Origin: a virus
Length of the DNA stretch: 64,000 nucleotides
Reading direction: 5' to 3' (one strand)
IMG/VR virus record: IMGVR_UViG_3300032116_015796
Span: 1 to 64,000 of that record
The notes under the pieces were generated by a model. It saw only the letters and a program-made list of their open reading frames with translations. It did no database searches and had not been told where the DNA came from. Of this stretch, positions 1 to 8,769 are shown piece after piece. Within the stretch, counting starts at the first letter, position 1; each line of letters opens with the position of its first letter. A program made the position numbers and the translations under genes.

Positions 1-445
1 AATGGTGTTGGATTGGAAGTTATCCCCAATGGTGTTGTATTGGAAGAAATCTCCAATGGTGTTGTATTGGAAGTTATCCCCAATGGTGTTGTTAACGCCC
101 GACCCAATGTTGTTTTGATAGAAGTTACCCCCAATGGTGTTGGATTGAAAGTTAATCCCAATGGTGTTGTATTGGAAGTCATTCCCAATGGTGTTGGATT
201 GGAAGATATCCCCAATGGTGTTGGATTGGAAGTTATTCCCAATGGGGTTGGATTGGAAGTTATCCCCAATGGTGTTGTATTGGAAGTTATCCCCAATGGT
301 GTTGTTAACGAAGTCATTCCCAATGTTGTTTTGATAGAAGTTACCCCCAATGTTGTTTTGATAGAAGTTACCCCCAATGGTGTTGTATTGGAAGTCATTC
401 CCAATGGGGTTGGATTGGAAGTTATCTCCAATGGCGTTGAAGTTG
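1..445 (-). repeat. 27-nt tandem repeat encoding the NTIGDNFQ[YS] solenoid
   Basis: About 17 tandem units of 27 nt (one is 24 nt) run from the left edge to about 445. On the + strand each unit begins AATGGTGTTG. Units are near-identical in DNA, with alternating variants (Y or S at the last position; an NNIGGNFYQ variant occurs in pairs). Upstream in the gene the same 9-residue register continues but the DNA has diverged. This suggests recent expansion at the distal end. Confidence 0.9.
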
Positions 446-1959
446 AATCCATCACAAGTATTAGATGAAAAATTGTTTCCAATTCTATTACCACTAAAAT
501 TATTTGTCCCAATAGTTAAATTGGTTCCAATAGTATTATTTCCAAAAACGTGTCCAATATTATTTTCGTAAAATTGTGAATATATGGTGTTATTATTATA
601 TCCGTTCCCGATTAAATTACGATAAAATTGTGAATAACTTTCATTACCATTATATCCATTACCAATATCGTTATTATAGAAGTCATTATAAATTTTATTA
701 TTATTAAACTGATTTCCTATTTCATTATTTTGAAAATCCCCGTTAGTGTAAACATTATCTCTAAAGTCATTTCCGATATTATTCCTATAAAAGGACCCAC
801 CAAGTAAAATATTAAACTCAAAATCACTACCAATTCGATTATTATTAAAATTTGACGTAATATAATTATTATTAAAGTTTTCCCCAATTATATTACCATC
901 AAAATCATCATTTGTTGAGTTGTTATAAAAACTATCACCTATTTGATTATTATCACAATCATCATTAAATGTGTTATTATAAGAACCATTACCAATGGTA
1001 TTGTTTCTAATTGCACCGTCAAGAAAAACATTGTTTGCCAAAAGAAAATCTCCTGTACCTTGTTCGATAAATAAATTGGCTTGGTTACCAATATAGTTGT
1101 TAACCGCACCATCAATAGCATCACCAAATGTTGTGTATTCAAAAACTTGGTCTTGCCTTACATTAGGTTGGTAATAACTCATTATACCATCATCATTTCC
1201 AAAATAATAAGGTGAATTACTGGTTTCATTTATTGTTACACCTGATATGATAGCCAAAGAATCACTCACAACAGATATAACTTCAAAAAATGAGGGATTT
1301 AAATTTTGTATCGAAACAATCGACCCTGAACCAAAATTTGAGTTAAATGTTGTACCAGTATCACCATATAATACACCAGTTGTCCCTGTTAAACCACTTA
1401 TTCCAACAAGACCACCTAATGGACTATTTTCTTCATATGAATACCCACGATATCTTTTAAATAAAATACTTCTGTTATCATAATCAGTTCTATTATTAAA
1501 GTTATCAATTCTTTCGGTAATTCTACCTTTTGCAAAACTATTCGTTATTTCAGTATTATTCCAAGTTATATCATATGATATTTTATCTTGTGGGTGTAAT
1601 GTTGAGTATACCGTAGGTGAGAATCCTGTTGTGGATACCGCCAATAATAAAATTGGTTCTGTTGTTCCTGTTTTATAGTTACCCGTTGTAATAGGGGTTT
1701 TAGTATTATCGTAGTTTGGTTGGTCATAACAAGTTTGAAAATCGGTAATTAAATAATATCCACCAGGTACTAAAGTTCCTCCTGTATATAATGAATATAA
1801 TTCATCGTAAGTTACTACTTCATAAGTTCCACCACCTGTTGATAGACCTGAATAAGGAATATGAAAAGTAAACCCACTTTGTTCAATAGCAAATAATGAA
1901 TTACTTGTTATACCTGTTGAAAGTGATAATTGACCTATTGTTTTTCCTGAAAGTATCAT
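1..1959 (-). CDS. Nonapeptide-repeat solenoid virion protein (tail fibre/adhesin-like), 3' end outside window
   Basis: From an ATG at 1959 the minus strand stays open for 653 codons to the left edge, so the C-terminus is missing. The first ~260 residues form a non-repetitive N-terminal part (begins MILSGKTIGQLSLS) that may attach to the virion. From about residue 300 the protein becomes Asn-rich with a nine-residue rhythm, N-x-x-I-G-[DN]-x-F-x, loose at first and then almost perfect (NTIGDNFQY type). Such periodicity suggests a beta-solenoid shaft, as in many phage fibres; the fold is inferred. It is the last visible gene of a minus-strand run of virion adhesins, 45 bp downstream of a PT-linker protein, and has its own upstream TATTTAT-type motif. 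I do not recognise a specific family. The long open frame on the opposite strand over the repeats is a by-product of the repeat. Confidence 0.8.
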   Translation of the reverse strand, partial: MILSGKTIGQLSLSTGITSNSLFAIEQSGFTFHIPYSGLSTGGGTYEVVTYDELYSLYTGGTLVPGGYYLITDFQTCYDQPNYDNTKTPITTGNYKTGTTEPILLLAVSTTGFSPTVYSTLHPQDKISYDITWNNTEITNSFAKGRITERIDNFNNRTDYDNRSILFKRYRGYSYEENSPLGGLVGISGLTGTTGVLYGDTGTTFNSNFGSGSIVSIQNLNPSFFEVISVVSDSLAIISGVTINETSNSPYYFGNDDGIMSYYQPNVRQDQVFEYTTFGDAIDGAVNNYIGNQANLFIEQGTGDFLLANNVFLDGAIRNNTIGNGSYNNTFNDDCDNNQIGDSFYNNSTNDDFDGNIIGENFNNNYITSNFNNNRIGSDFEFNILLGGSFYRNNIGNDFRDNVYTNGDFQNNEIGNQFNNNKIYNDFYNNDIGNGYNGNESYSQFYRNLIGNGYNNNTIYSQFYENNIGHVFGNNTIGTNLTIGTNNFSGNRIGNNFSSNTCDGFNFNAIGDNFQSNPIGNDFQYNTIGGNFYQNNIGGNFYQNNIGNDFVNNTIGDNFQYNTIGDNFQSNPIGNNFQSNTIGDIFQSNTIGNDFQYNTIGINFQSNTIGGNFYQNNIGSGVNNTIGDNFQYNTIGDFFQYNTIGDNFQSNTI

Positions 1960-1967
1960 TTTTTTGT

Positions 1968-1981
1968 TTTTTATATAAATA
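1968..1981 (-). promoter_or_regulatory. Candidate late promoter motif TATTTATnnATAAA
   Basis: The minus strand reads TATTTATATAAAAA preceded by A, and the TATTTAT core ends 15 nt before the ATG at 1959. It is one of 14 similar intergenic occurrences in this window upstream of structural or accessory genes. A promoter role is inferred. Confidence 0.45.
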
Positions 1982-2004
1982 TTATATTTTGTTTATTAAT
2001 TAAG

Positions 2005-3687
2005 TTAACAAGAACCTGAAAATGTTAATGGGAACTGACAATCAAACGCGATAGTCCCTCCAGGACCTGTACCAACATATGTGTAAGTTCCGTCTGAAAA
2101 TATTAAACCGACAACACTTGTTGACCCGTTAAAATCAGTTATAGTATCATTAAGTTGTATTTGTAAAGTTTCTGGTGTTTGTATTAGTTGTAGTGAATTC
2201 GAATTTATTGATGTGGCGCCATTCCACAATGATGGGACTACAATGTTTCTAACACAATTAGGTGTTAATGTTGGGGTCGGTGTTGGGGTCGGTGTTGAAG
2301 AGATTGGGATAGTCGTATAAGATGGTGCTAAATTTGCTCCTAAATCAATTGAAACTGAAACAGTGGTTGTTTGTGAAAAAGGTGAATCAAAAGAACCACC
2401 AAAAATATTCCACCCTAAGAATTGATATCCTGGTTGTGGAACTGATTGAATACTATAAGACTGATTTTTATTTATTGTAAGTGTAGTGTCTGTTGTATAA
2501 GTAACCCCATCGAAAATTATTGATTGTCCTCCATTTATAGTTTGTATATATAAAGTTAATTCCGCTTGAGGTGTTGTTGAGGATGTTGGTGTTATTGTTG
2601 GTGTTGGTGATGGAGTCTCAGTATTTGTTGGTGTTGGTGTTGGTGTTGGAGTCTCAGTATTTGTTGGAGTAGGAGTTGGAGTTTCAGTATTTGTTGGAGT
2701 AGGGGTTGGAGGAACTTCAAATTGAATTTGAGTTGCCAAAATCGATATTGGAAAATCATTTGGTGAAATATTTCCAACAAATAGTTCTGCAGTTTTATTA
2801 AGTGAATCATAAGCTAATGATGGGTTTGTTACAATTGCTTGACCAACAACTTGATTTGGTAACATTATAACATTTGCCGTTACATCAATTGTTCCTCCAC
2901 CAACAAGTCCCAATCTAACAGTTAAAGGAATTGTTACATTGTAATTAATAGCGAAGTTAGAGTTTACGGTAAAAGTTGTAACCACAGAACCGCTAGATAT
3001 TTCGGTTGAAATTGTGTACTCAATTTCAGGGTCAACAAACATTAGATATTCATTTTCACCAACCTCAATATACTCATCGTTTTCAGTAATTATAGGATTA
3101 ATTAATTGTTGTATTGTTGTAGTTGTAGTTGTTGTAGGATTAAATGTAGTTGTAGTTGTTGTAGGATTAAATGTAGTTGTGGTTGTTGTAAAATTTGGGG
3201 TAGGTGTTGGTGGTGGACAAGTTGGACAACTTGGACATGGTGAAGTAGTGGTGGTTGTTGTAAAAGGCCCGTTTATACAACAAGGGAACTCTGATACATA
3301 ACAACTATCGTATGGTAAATCATCGGCAATGAAAGATTCTTGTATGTTGATGTAAAGTTTTTCTCTTATAGGTAAAATTAATACCCCATCATCATTTCTT
3401 AACATGAATTGACCTTCATATCGACCAACTTTATTAGTATCTCTATTTTGAAACTGATAATAAATGTAATATTCTGGTTCTGCGTTTGGGTCTATAAAAG
3501 TTTTCTCCACAAACCCTGCAGGTCTTGATGTTACTTTTGGAATACCTGTTGCAGTATCAACCATAGAAAAGAATATTGCAGACAATTCTATGGTCTTCAT
3601 AAAATTATCGAAATCACTTCTACCGTCTTTAACTACTTGTAATTTTAATAAAGGAAGAGTAGCATTTTTTTTAATGAAAAATTCCAT
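2005..3687 (-). CDS. Virion protein with poly-Thr and Pro-Thr linkers (tail/adhesin-like)
   Basis: 560 residues. The N-terminal ~140 residues (MEFFIKKNATLPLLKL...) look like a globular attachment domain. A CPSCPTCPPP stretch and three poly-Thr blocks separated by FNP follow, then a beta-rich domain, a TPTPTPTNTE linker (about 330-375), an InlB/Flg_new-like repeat domain (residues ~380-460, 'PGYQFLGWNIFGG'), a second short PTPT linker and a C-terminal beta domain ending in Cys. Ser/Thr/Pro-rich linkers of this kind are typical mucin-like spacers and possible O-glycosylation sites, which is an inference. It lies directly downstream of glycosyltransferase genes on the same strand and upstream of the solenoid protein. 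Length and composition suggest a virion adhesin; no exact homologue is recognised. Confidence 0.75.
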   Translation of the reverse strand: MEFFIKKNATLPLLKLQVVKDGRSDFDNFMKTIELSAIFFSMVDTATGIPKVTSRPAGFVEKTFIDPNAEPEYYIYYQFQNRDTNKVGRYEGQFMLRNDDGVLILPIREKLYINIQESFIADDLPYDSCYVSEFPCCINGPFTTTTTTSPCPSCPTCPPPTPTPNFTTTTTTFNPTTTTTTFNPTTTTTTTIQQLINPIITENDEYIEVGENEYLMFVDPEIEYTISTEISSGSVVTTFTVNSNFAINYNVTIPLTVRLGLVGGGTIDVTANVIMLPNQVVGQAIVTNPSLAYDSLNKTAELFVGNISPNDFPISILATQIQFEVPPTPTPTNTETPTPTPTNTETPTPTPTPTNTETPSPTPTITPTSSTTPQAELTLYIQTINGGQSIIFDGVTYTTDTTLTINKNQSYSIQSVPQPGYQFLGWNIFGGSFDSPFSQTTTVSVSIDLGANLAPSYTTIPISSTPTPTPTPTLTPNCVRNIVVPSLWNGATSINSNSLQLIQTPETLQIQLNDTITDFNGSTSVVGLIFSDGTYTYVGTGPGGTIAFDCQFPLTFSGSC

Positions 3688-3697
3688 CCAATCTATT

Positions 3698-3711
3698 TTA
3701 TTCTATAAATA
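3698..3711 (-). promoter_or_regulatory. Candidate late promoter motif TATTTATnnATAAA
   Basis: Minus strand TATTTATAGAATAA preceded by G; the core ends 17 nt before the ATG at 3687. Same class as the other TATTTAT motifs. Promoter role inferred from position and recurrence. Confidence 0.45.
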
Positions 3712-3735
3712 CTTTACTTGTATAAAATAAACAGA

Positions 3736-5442
3736 TTAACTTTCTTTTCTTAATTTTCCATCATAGTGGTCAAATCGATTATGTTCAGTTGGTGTGAGTA
3801 ATAATAATCCTGATGATAAATTCCCTTTTATTGTTTCTTGAAACATGTGACTCATCCAAGTTTGTTCAAATGGATGACCCCACTTTGTTTCCAAGAACAT
3901 TTTTTTGTTACCTTCTTTTGAAACTATCTGAGGCCAATTACAATAATATACCTCTCCTAAAGCGTACGGAACATCTTTATGTATTTTAATCTTTGTAAAA
4001 ACTGTGTTTGGAGCATCAGGGTCTAAACCTAATTGTGGTAATGTTGGTTTTTCAGTCCAATGAGTTTCCCTGAAATTTTGTGGTACGTTATACCAACTCC
4101 ATTGAGTTGAGTTATTACCGAAAAATTCTGTGAAATTAAACTTTAAAAAATCTAATTCTTCTTTTTTAATAATTTCTAAAGATTTGTTAAACAAATTATT
4201 AACATATCTGTTAAAACCGTTTTTACAAGTTTCTCCAGGTTTTGGGTAAAAGAACATATCATCTTCAAAAAATAACATATATTCTAATTTTGTTTCATCA
4301 AAATGTTCTGCAATCCATTGTCTTCCACCACATATTCCTAAGTTATCCATTTTTATGTGGGTAAATCCGTAATCTTTACAAAGTTTTACATATTCAGGAG
4401 TTGTTGACAAATCAGTTGAGTTATCTAACAGGAATTTTTCTGTTTTATCTAAAAAGTCAGAATCATAATCTTCCATAGATTTAATTAAAGTCCTAAACTG
4501 ATTTGGACTATTAAAAGTTAAAACGTATAAACCTACCCCCTCAATTTGATTTTGTTTTATTGAATTTATTTTTTTAAGAATGTCTTTAGCGTCTTGTTTT
4601 TTTTGACCTTGTGTTTTAGTCACTAAAGAATCATTTTTCAAGTCTTCAAAAAACTTACCCACTAAACCATTTCCTTCAATTTCGAAATAGTTTATTAAAT
4701 TATGGTTTTTATATAACATTATTGAGAAGACAGATTCTTCAGTTCCCATATAACCTTTGGACAAAGTATCCTTCAATATAGAATAATATATTGTGTTAAT
4801 CTCACTTATACTATCTTTAGGTCCTCCAAAAAAACCTCCTCTTGGAACTAATTTTACATCATTACCCGCCCATTCATTTATTTTAGGATAACTAAAACCA
4901 TGGATTTCGTTATTTGCAATATATGGAAAACATACAAATGAAAATTTATTAATGTATTTGGTTAATTTGTCAAGTACTTTATCGTGTGTAAAATAACCTT
5001 GGTGAACGGTATTGGTAAGTCCCGCGTCAATCCAAAACATGTACTTAGAGTTGAACCTATCCAATAGTTTAGCATCGTGTAATAGAAAAACTTTTGACAT
5101 TACCAACGGATTGTACATCTCTAACTGAGCTTGGGTAGAATCTTTTAACCATCCAGCCTGATTAAACCATTTAGGGTCTTTTCTTATTTTTTGAATTAGT
5201 GGGTAAAATTCGTTTGTTTTAAACCAAGACTGATTTCTAACAATGAATTGAGTATTTGATTTATCTCTATGATGCCAAACAAATGACTCTAATTCAGGTT
5301 CTCCAAAAATAATCATTTTATTTTCAACCTTAAGTAATTGAGAAAACTTATCTTTATAGTGGTCAAACGACCTAGACCAACCTTCCTTAAGGTTATTTCT
5401 ACCTATATCCCATAACCCTGTTACAAGTGTAATTTCAGACAT
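3736..5442 (-). CDS. Two-domain glycosyltransferase (HtrL/YibB-like N-terminus plus GT-A C-terminus)
   Basis: 568 residues. The N-terminal ~270 residues resemble the HtrL/YibB/WlaTC family: 'LVTGLWDIGR' at the start, a 'QLEMYNPLVMSKVFLL' stretch and 'YMFWIDAGLTNTVH'. These are likely glycosyltransferases acting on surface sugars. From ~residue 295 a second GT-A (GT2-like) domain begins with 'GVGLYVLTFNSPNQFRTL' and carries a DxD-type metal site in 'MLFFEDDMFFYP'. The fusion suggests a bifunctional enzyme adding two sugars. The start overlaps the stop of the upstream methyltransferase gene by 1 nt, so the two are probably co-translated. Substrate unknown; because it lies between virion adhesin genes, modification of virion protein is plausible but unproven. 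Confidence 0.75.
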   Translation of the reverse strand: MSEITLVTGLWDIGRNNLKEGWSRSFDHYKDKFSQLLKVENKMIIFGEPELESFVWHHRDKSNTQFIVRNQSWFKTNEFYPLIQKIRKDPKWFNQAGWLKDSTQAQLEMYNPLVMSKVFLLHDAKLLDRFNSKYMFWIDAGLTNTVHQGYFTHDKVLDKLTKYINKFSFVCFPYIANNEIHGFSYPKINEWAGNDVKLVPRGGFFGGPKDSISEINTIYYSILKDTLSKGYMGTEESVFSIMLYKNHNLINYFEIEGNGLVGKFFEDLKNDSLVTKTQGQKKQDAKDILKKINSIKQNQIEGVGLYVLTFNSPNQFRTLIKSMEDYDSDFLDKTEKFLLDNSTDLSTTPEYVKLCKDYGFTHIKMDNLGICGGRQWIAEHFDETKLEYMLFFEDDMFFYPKPGETCKNGFNRYVNNLFNKSLEIIKKEELDFLKFNFTEFFGNNSTQWSWYNVPQNFRETHWTEKPTLPQLGLDPDAPNTVFTKIKIHKDVPYALGEVYYCNWPQIVSKEGNKKMFLETKWGHPFEQTWMSHMFQETIKGNLSSGLLLLTPTEHNRFDHYDGKLRKES

Positions 5443-6071
5443 TATTTTTTATATTTACAAACCCAAACTACTTTGGAAAATTTATTTTGATTATAAAATT
5501 CTAATCCGTTCTCTTTGGATGCTTCGGAAATATCATCCTCAACAATCTCCAACCAATTCCATATCTTATTATTAATCTCCTTTTCAAATGTAGATTTATC
5601 CACACAATAGTCATGTGCCATTATAAAATCACCTTGTTTAATAAACTTAGACAATAAATTGAATTCTCCTATCTTCCATCCTCCATCACAAAGTACAATT
5701 GTAGTACCCTCTGAACGAATGAAATTTTTTATATCTTCAGGTACGTCTTTAAAGTCCCCAAAAATATCCTCGACCCTAACATCAATACCTTTTTTAACCA
5801 TGTCACTATACCAAGGTCTCGCACTTATATCAAAAGTTAGGATTTTTGTATTCAATTCTAATTCTTCAGTGATTGTTTTTAAAAACATTGTAAACCCACC
5901 TAAAGCAGTACCTATCTCTAATATTCTTTTTGGTTTTACTTCTTTAATAAAATCATAAAAAACTTGATAAACATCATGGAATTGTTGAGCTGAGTGCCCA
6001 TCAAAAGAAGACAAACTGTCGTTTGCCAATAAATTTGTTTTTTTTGTTATTCTTTGTTCTATAGTTTTCAT
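5442..6071 (-). CDS. Class I SAM-dependent methyltransferase
   Basis: 209 residues. Motif I is clear, 'RILEIGTALGGFTMFLK' at about residues 50-66, followed by 'ILTFDISARPW' (acidic residue after beta-2), 'IVLCDGGWK' and 'GDFIMAHDYC'. The layout resembles cephalosporin-hydroxylase-like or Methyltransf_24 enzymes found in surface-polysaccharide clusters. It sits in a chain of glycosyltransferase genes with 13 nt to the upstream gene and 1 nt overlap to the downstream one. Probable role: O-methylation of a sugar, or SAM-dependent modification of a glycan made by its neighbours. Substrate cannot be read from the sequence. Confidence 0.75.
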   Translation of the reverse strand: MKTIEQRITKKTNLLANDSLSSFDGHSAQQFHDVYQVFYDFIKEVKPKRILEIGTALGGFTMFLKTITEELELNTKILTFDISARPWYSDMVKKGIDVRVEDIFGDFKDVPEDIKNFIRSEGTTIVLCDGGWKIGEFNLLSKFIKQGDFIMAHDYCVDKSTFEKEINNKIWNWLEIVEDDISEASKENGLEFYNQNKFSKVVWVCKYKK

Positions 6072-6084
6072 AATAAAAATATAA

Positions 6085-6792
6085 TTAAAATCTTATGTGT
6101 GTAACTCCTGTATTAGCAACAAACTTAAAAAAATTTCGTAACTCAAACATTTTTTTCCAGTCCATAACCATTTTAGCATCCACTGCTGACATACCAATCT
6201 CAACCCCCTCAGCGAATGCCCATATATCATTTTTAACCCCAAACTCATTTCGTTCTTTCCATTTTTGAACGAAGACTTTTAATTTTTGATTATTTTTAAA
6301 AACTAAAAATTGTTCATTTACTACTTGAGCGTTATCATAAAAATTAGTTTTTAATAAACCGTAAGGTTCTACTTTGTGTCTCCAAAAACACTTCTCAATG
6401 TCCCACTTACTACTACCTATTGAGTGAGGTCTTTCGTAGATAAAATCAAACTGTGATTTGTTCATCGAATTTAAAAAATCAACAAATTTATTTTCACTGT
6501 AACCATCATGAATATCCCAATCCGCATCAAAAAAAATAATAAACTCAAAATTTCTTTTTGAGCATTCCATAACAGGAATATATTTTAAATTATAGTTAAA
6601 GTAATTTTTTATTGTGGTAGTCTCTTTTTTATCAAAGTTGATAAAATCAACGTTTTCAATTTCAACAAAGGGACAATCGGTTACTATTATTATTTTATGA
6701 CCTTTAGAAATCTTATTTAAATTTCTCGCAAAATTACAAGCACTTAAAAAATATTTTTTACCTATCGCAATTGTTGTAAAAACGTAACTCAT
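6085..6792 (-). CDS. GT-A fold glycosyltransferase
   Basis: 235 residues. It starts 'MSYVFTTIAIGKKYFLSACNFARNL', typical of nucleotide-diphospho-sugar transferases of the GT6/GT8-like kind, and has a DxD motif in 'FIIFFDADWDIH' near residue 95. 'NEQFLVFKNNQKLKVFVQKW' matches the acceptor-side region of such enzymes. Its start overlaps the upstream gene's stop by 4 nt. Predicted cytosolic, using a nucleotide sugar; donor and acceptor unknown. Confidence 0.7.
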   Translation of the reverse strand: MSYVFTTIAIGKKYFLSACNFARNLNKISKGHKIIIVTDCPFVEIENVDFINFDKKETTTIKNYFNYNLKYIPVMECSKRNFEFIIFFDADWDIHDGYSENKFVDFLNSMNKSQFDFIYERPHSIGSSKWDIEKCFWRHKVEPYGLLKTNFYDNAQVVNEQFLVFKNNQKLKVFVQKWKERNEFGVKNDIWAFAEGVEIGMSAVDAKMVMDWKKMFELRNFFKFVANTGVTHIRF

Positions 6793-7481
6793 AATTTATC
6801 CGCAATTTTTAATGTTTCGGGATTAGACGGACCGTTATCATGTACAATAATTGGGTTAAACCTTTCGATAAAAATTTTACCATTTTTTATCTGAACGTGT
6901 TTTTTAGAATTTAAAGTACTCATAAAAAATTCACAGTCAGAATCAATTATAATATCATCATTCAGTAAGAACTGAATTGTCCATTTACCTTGGTCATCAA
7001 TTCCTGTATCATAAACATTATTAATAATACTTTTCATATGATTCAGTACTTTTTCAGTGTATCCGAAATAAGTTCCTGAGTTCAAATATCTGTATTCTGA
7101 GTTTATTTGTTTCTTATTATATAAATGGGTATACGAATTGGGTGGCCATAAACATTGTTCTGCACCCATAATAATTGAACAATTTTTTGATTTAAATTTT
7201 TCGATTATATTTTTTGGTGAAGAATAGAAATTTGTGTCTGTAGCGTCTAAGAAAAGTATAAATTCATATTTACCTAAAATATTTTGTTCTAAATACTCAT
7301 ACAATTTTACTATTTTATAAAAATATAGTTTATCGTAATAAGAATCACTATTACAAATACCATTGTATCTTACTACGTGTATATCTGAATTCTCAAAATA
7401 GTTTAAAGCATTCTTAACAAAAATAGGGGTATAATTTGAGGGGTAGTCAAATAATACTGTGATTAATGCAATGTTTTTCAT
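6789..7481 (-). CDS. PLOD/LH3-type glycosyltransferase
   Basis: 230 residues. The order of motifs follows the glucosyltransferase domain of procollagen lysyl hydroxylases (PLOD/LH3): 'FILFLDATDTNFYSSP' (D-x-x-D metal site, ~residues 76-91), 'IIMGAEQCLWPPNS' (the AE..CWP motif), 'YRYLNSGTYFGYTEKV', 'DDQGKWTIQFL' and a late 'IVHDNGPSN'. Known members glucosylate hydroxylysine-linked galactose; homologues occur in giant viruses. A target on protein rather than lipid is therefore conceivable here but not shown. It overlaps both neighbours by 4 nt. Confidence 0.75.
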   Translation of the reverse strand: MKNIALITVLFDYPSNYTPIFVKNALNYFENSDIHVVRYNGICNSDSYYDKLYFYKIVKLYEYLEQNILGKYEFILFLDATDTNFYSSPKNIIEKFKSKNCSIIMGAEQCLWPPNSYTHLYNKKQINSEYRYLNSGTYFGYTEKVLNHMKSIINNVYDTGIDDQGKWTIQFLLNDDIIIDSDCEFFMSTLNSKKHVQIKNGKIFIERFNPIIVHDNGPSNPETLKIADKL

Positions 7482-8722
7482 AAATTACCGACTAATCTCT
7501 CACACCAACCTTTAGATACTGAGTGAGGCCAAACAACCCAATATTTAGGTTTTTCTTTAGCGTTAAACTCTCTCCATATTTTACAGTACTTGTCAGGGTC
7601 GGTCATCATTCTGTTTATTTCATTAATATCAGCATCTCTTCTGAAAATTGTTTCATCTTTTTCATCATGGAAAGCAACAACCCAAAAATCGTAATCTGTT
7701 TCAGGTACTTGACTAAAACTAACATCAATACAGTGTTTAAATATTGAAAGGAAACTATCTTCCCATTCTTCTTCTGTTTGGTAAATTGTTGGATTAGGGG
7801 GGTAGTTTTTATCTAAAGTGTATTGTTGTACGGCTCTTTTAGAAAATCTTAAACCTGAGTAAATCTCATAATCTTTTAAGGTTCTCTCAGTTCCGAAACC
7901 GTGGTTTCCGAAATCAATGGCGGTTTCTCCATCCATACCAAATAGTTGTCTATTCTTTTTATGAGAACTTTCATTTTTCTTAAACCACTCTTTATCGTCA
8001 TCCCACTGTTTGGTTCTATTTTTTCTTGTGTATTCATGCCAAATAACAGTTCTATGTGGATGAAACAAATCATACCCGTGAGTAAATGCTCTTACCGCAA
8101 TTGATATCTCTTCCCCATGAAAATAAAATTCAGGGTCGTGTTGTACTTCTTTAGCAAATTGTCCTAAAGTAAAACAGAAGTGTGCAGAATAAAATCTTGC
8201 GGGTACTGGTTCTGTTAATTGTCCCCATCCAGGGATTGTTTCAGGTAAGAAAAATACCGCTCCTTCGGGAATAAATCTATCAAAAGCCATTCTCCATGGT
8301 TCTTTAACTCTACCTTGAGGGTCGTTATCAGGGTCAAATGATGAAACATAAGAAGTTAGTAAAGGTTTTTCAAACCCTTTTTCTTGTAATTGTTTAATCA
8401 TGTTAATTAGTGTCTCATCCCAATCCTTATCAAATCTCATATGAGAATCTAATTGTAATGTGTACTCTTCGTCTTGATATAATTGTTGTACTTTATTTCT
8501 TGCCCAACAAACTCCTTTTGATTCTGAGTACAATACATTTTCGACTCTAAATCTATGGTCAAGTTCAAATTCTGTTAAGTCGTCAAATTTGTCATCTGGA
8601 TGATATTGTCGACATATTCCTACTCTTAAATTTTCAGGGTATTTTGCATTTTCCAACATGTTATTTAATGTTGGTATAAGTTGTGGGTCTCTATAAGAAG
8701 CAATTTGGATAAAAATTTTCAT
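7478..8722 (-). CDS. GT60-like polypeptide GlcNAc-transferase family glycosyltransferase
   Basis: 414 residues. It matches the GlcNAc glycosyltransferase family (Pfam Glycosyltransferase (GlcNAc), CAZy GT60): 'IFIQIASYRDPQLIPTLNNM' at the N-terminus, 'NLRVGICRQYHP', 'SKGVCWARNKVQQLYQDEEY', 'TLQLDSHMRFDKDWDETL' (D-x-H metal site), 'FYFHGEEISIAVRAFTHGYD' and 'GNHGFGTERTLKDYE'. Characterised GT60 members add GlcNAc to hydroxyproline of Skp1 (Dictyostelium) or to Thr of mucins (Trypanosoma cruzi). That makes it notable next to Thr/Pro-rich virion proteins. It is the first of five glycan genes downstream of the BspA-like adhesin gene, and no TATTTAT motif precedes it, so it is probably read through from upstream. 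Confidence 0.82.
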   Translation of the reverse strand: MKIFIQIASYRDPQLIPTLNNMLENAKYPENLRVGICRQYHPDDKFDDLTEFELDHRFRVENVLYSESKGVCWARNKVQQLYQDEEYTLQLDSHMRFDKDWDETLINMIKQLQEKGFEKPLLTSYVSSFDPDNDPQGRVKEPWRMAFDRFIPEGAVFFLPETIPGWGQLTEPVPARFYSAHFCFTLGQFAKEVQHDPEFYFHGEEISIAVRAFTHGYDLFHPHRTVIWHEYTRKNRTKQWDDDKEWFKKNESSHKKNRQLFGMDGETAIDFGNHGFGTERTLKDYEIYSGLRFSKRAVQQYTLDKNYPPNPTIYQTEEEWEDSFLSIFKHCIDVSFSQVPETDYDFWVVAFHDEKDETIFRRDADINEINRMMTDPDKYCKIWREFNAKEKPKYWVVWPHSVSKGWCERLVGNL

Positions 8723-8769
8723 TTTTATTTTAATGATAAAAAAATAAAAACAAAACTCAATAAATCTTT

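Noticed and set aside
1-445. CRISPR-like tandem repeats
   Set aside because: Units are contiguous with no spacers and stay in one coding frame.
13-468. Plus-strand open frame with repeated NGVVLEVIP units
   Set aside because: It is the antisense of the 27-nt solenoid repeat; the minus frame is far longer and continues into non-repetitive coding sequence.
3014-3301. Plus-strand Val-rich open frame
   Set aside because: Antisense of the poly-Thr linker.
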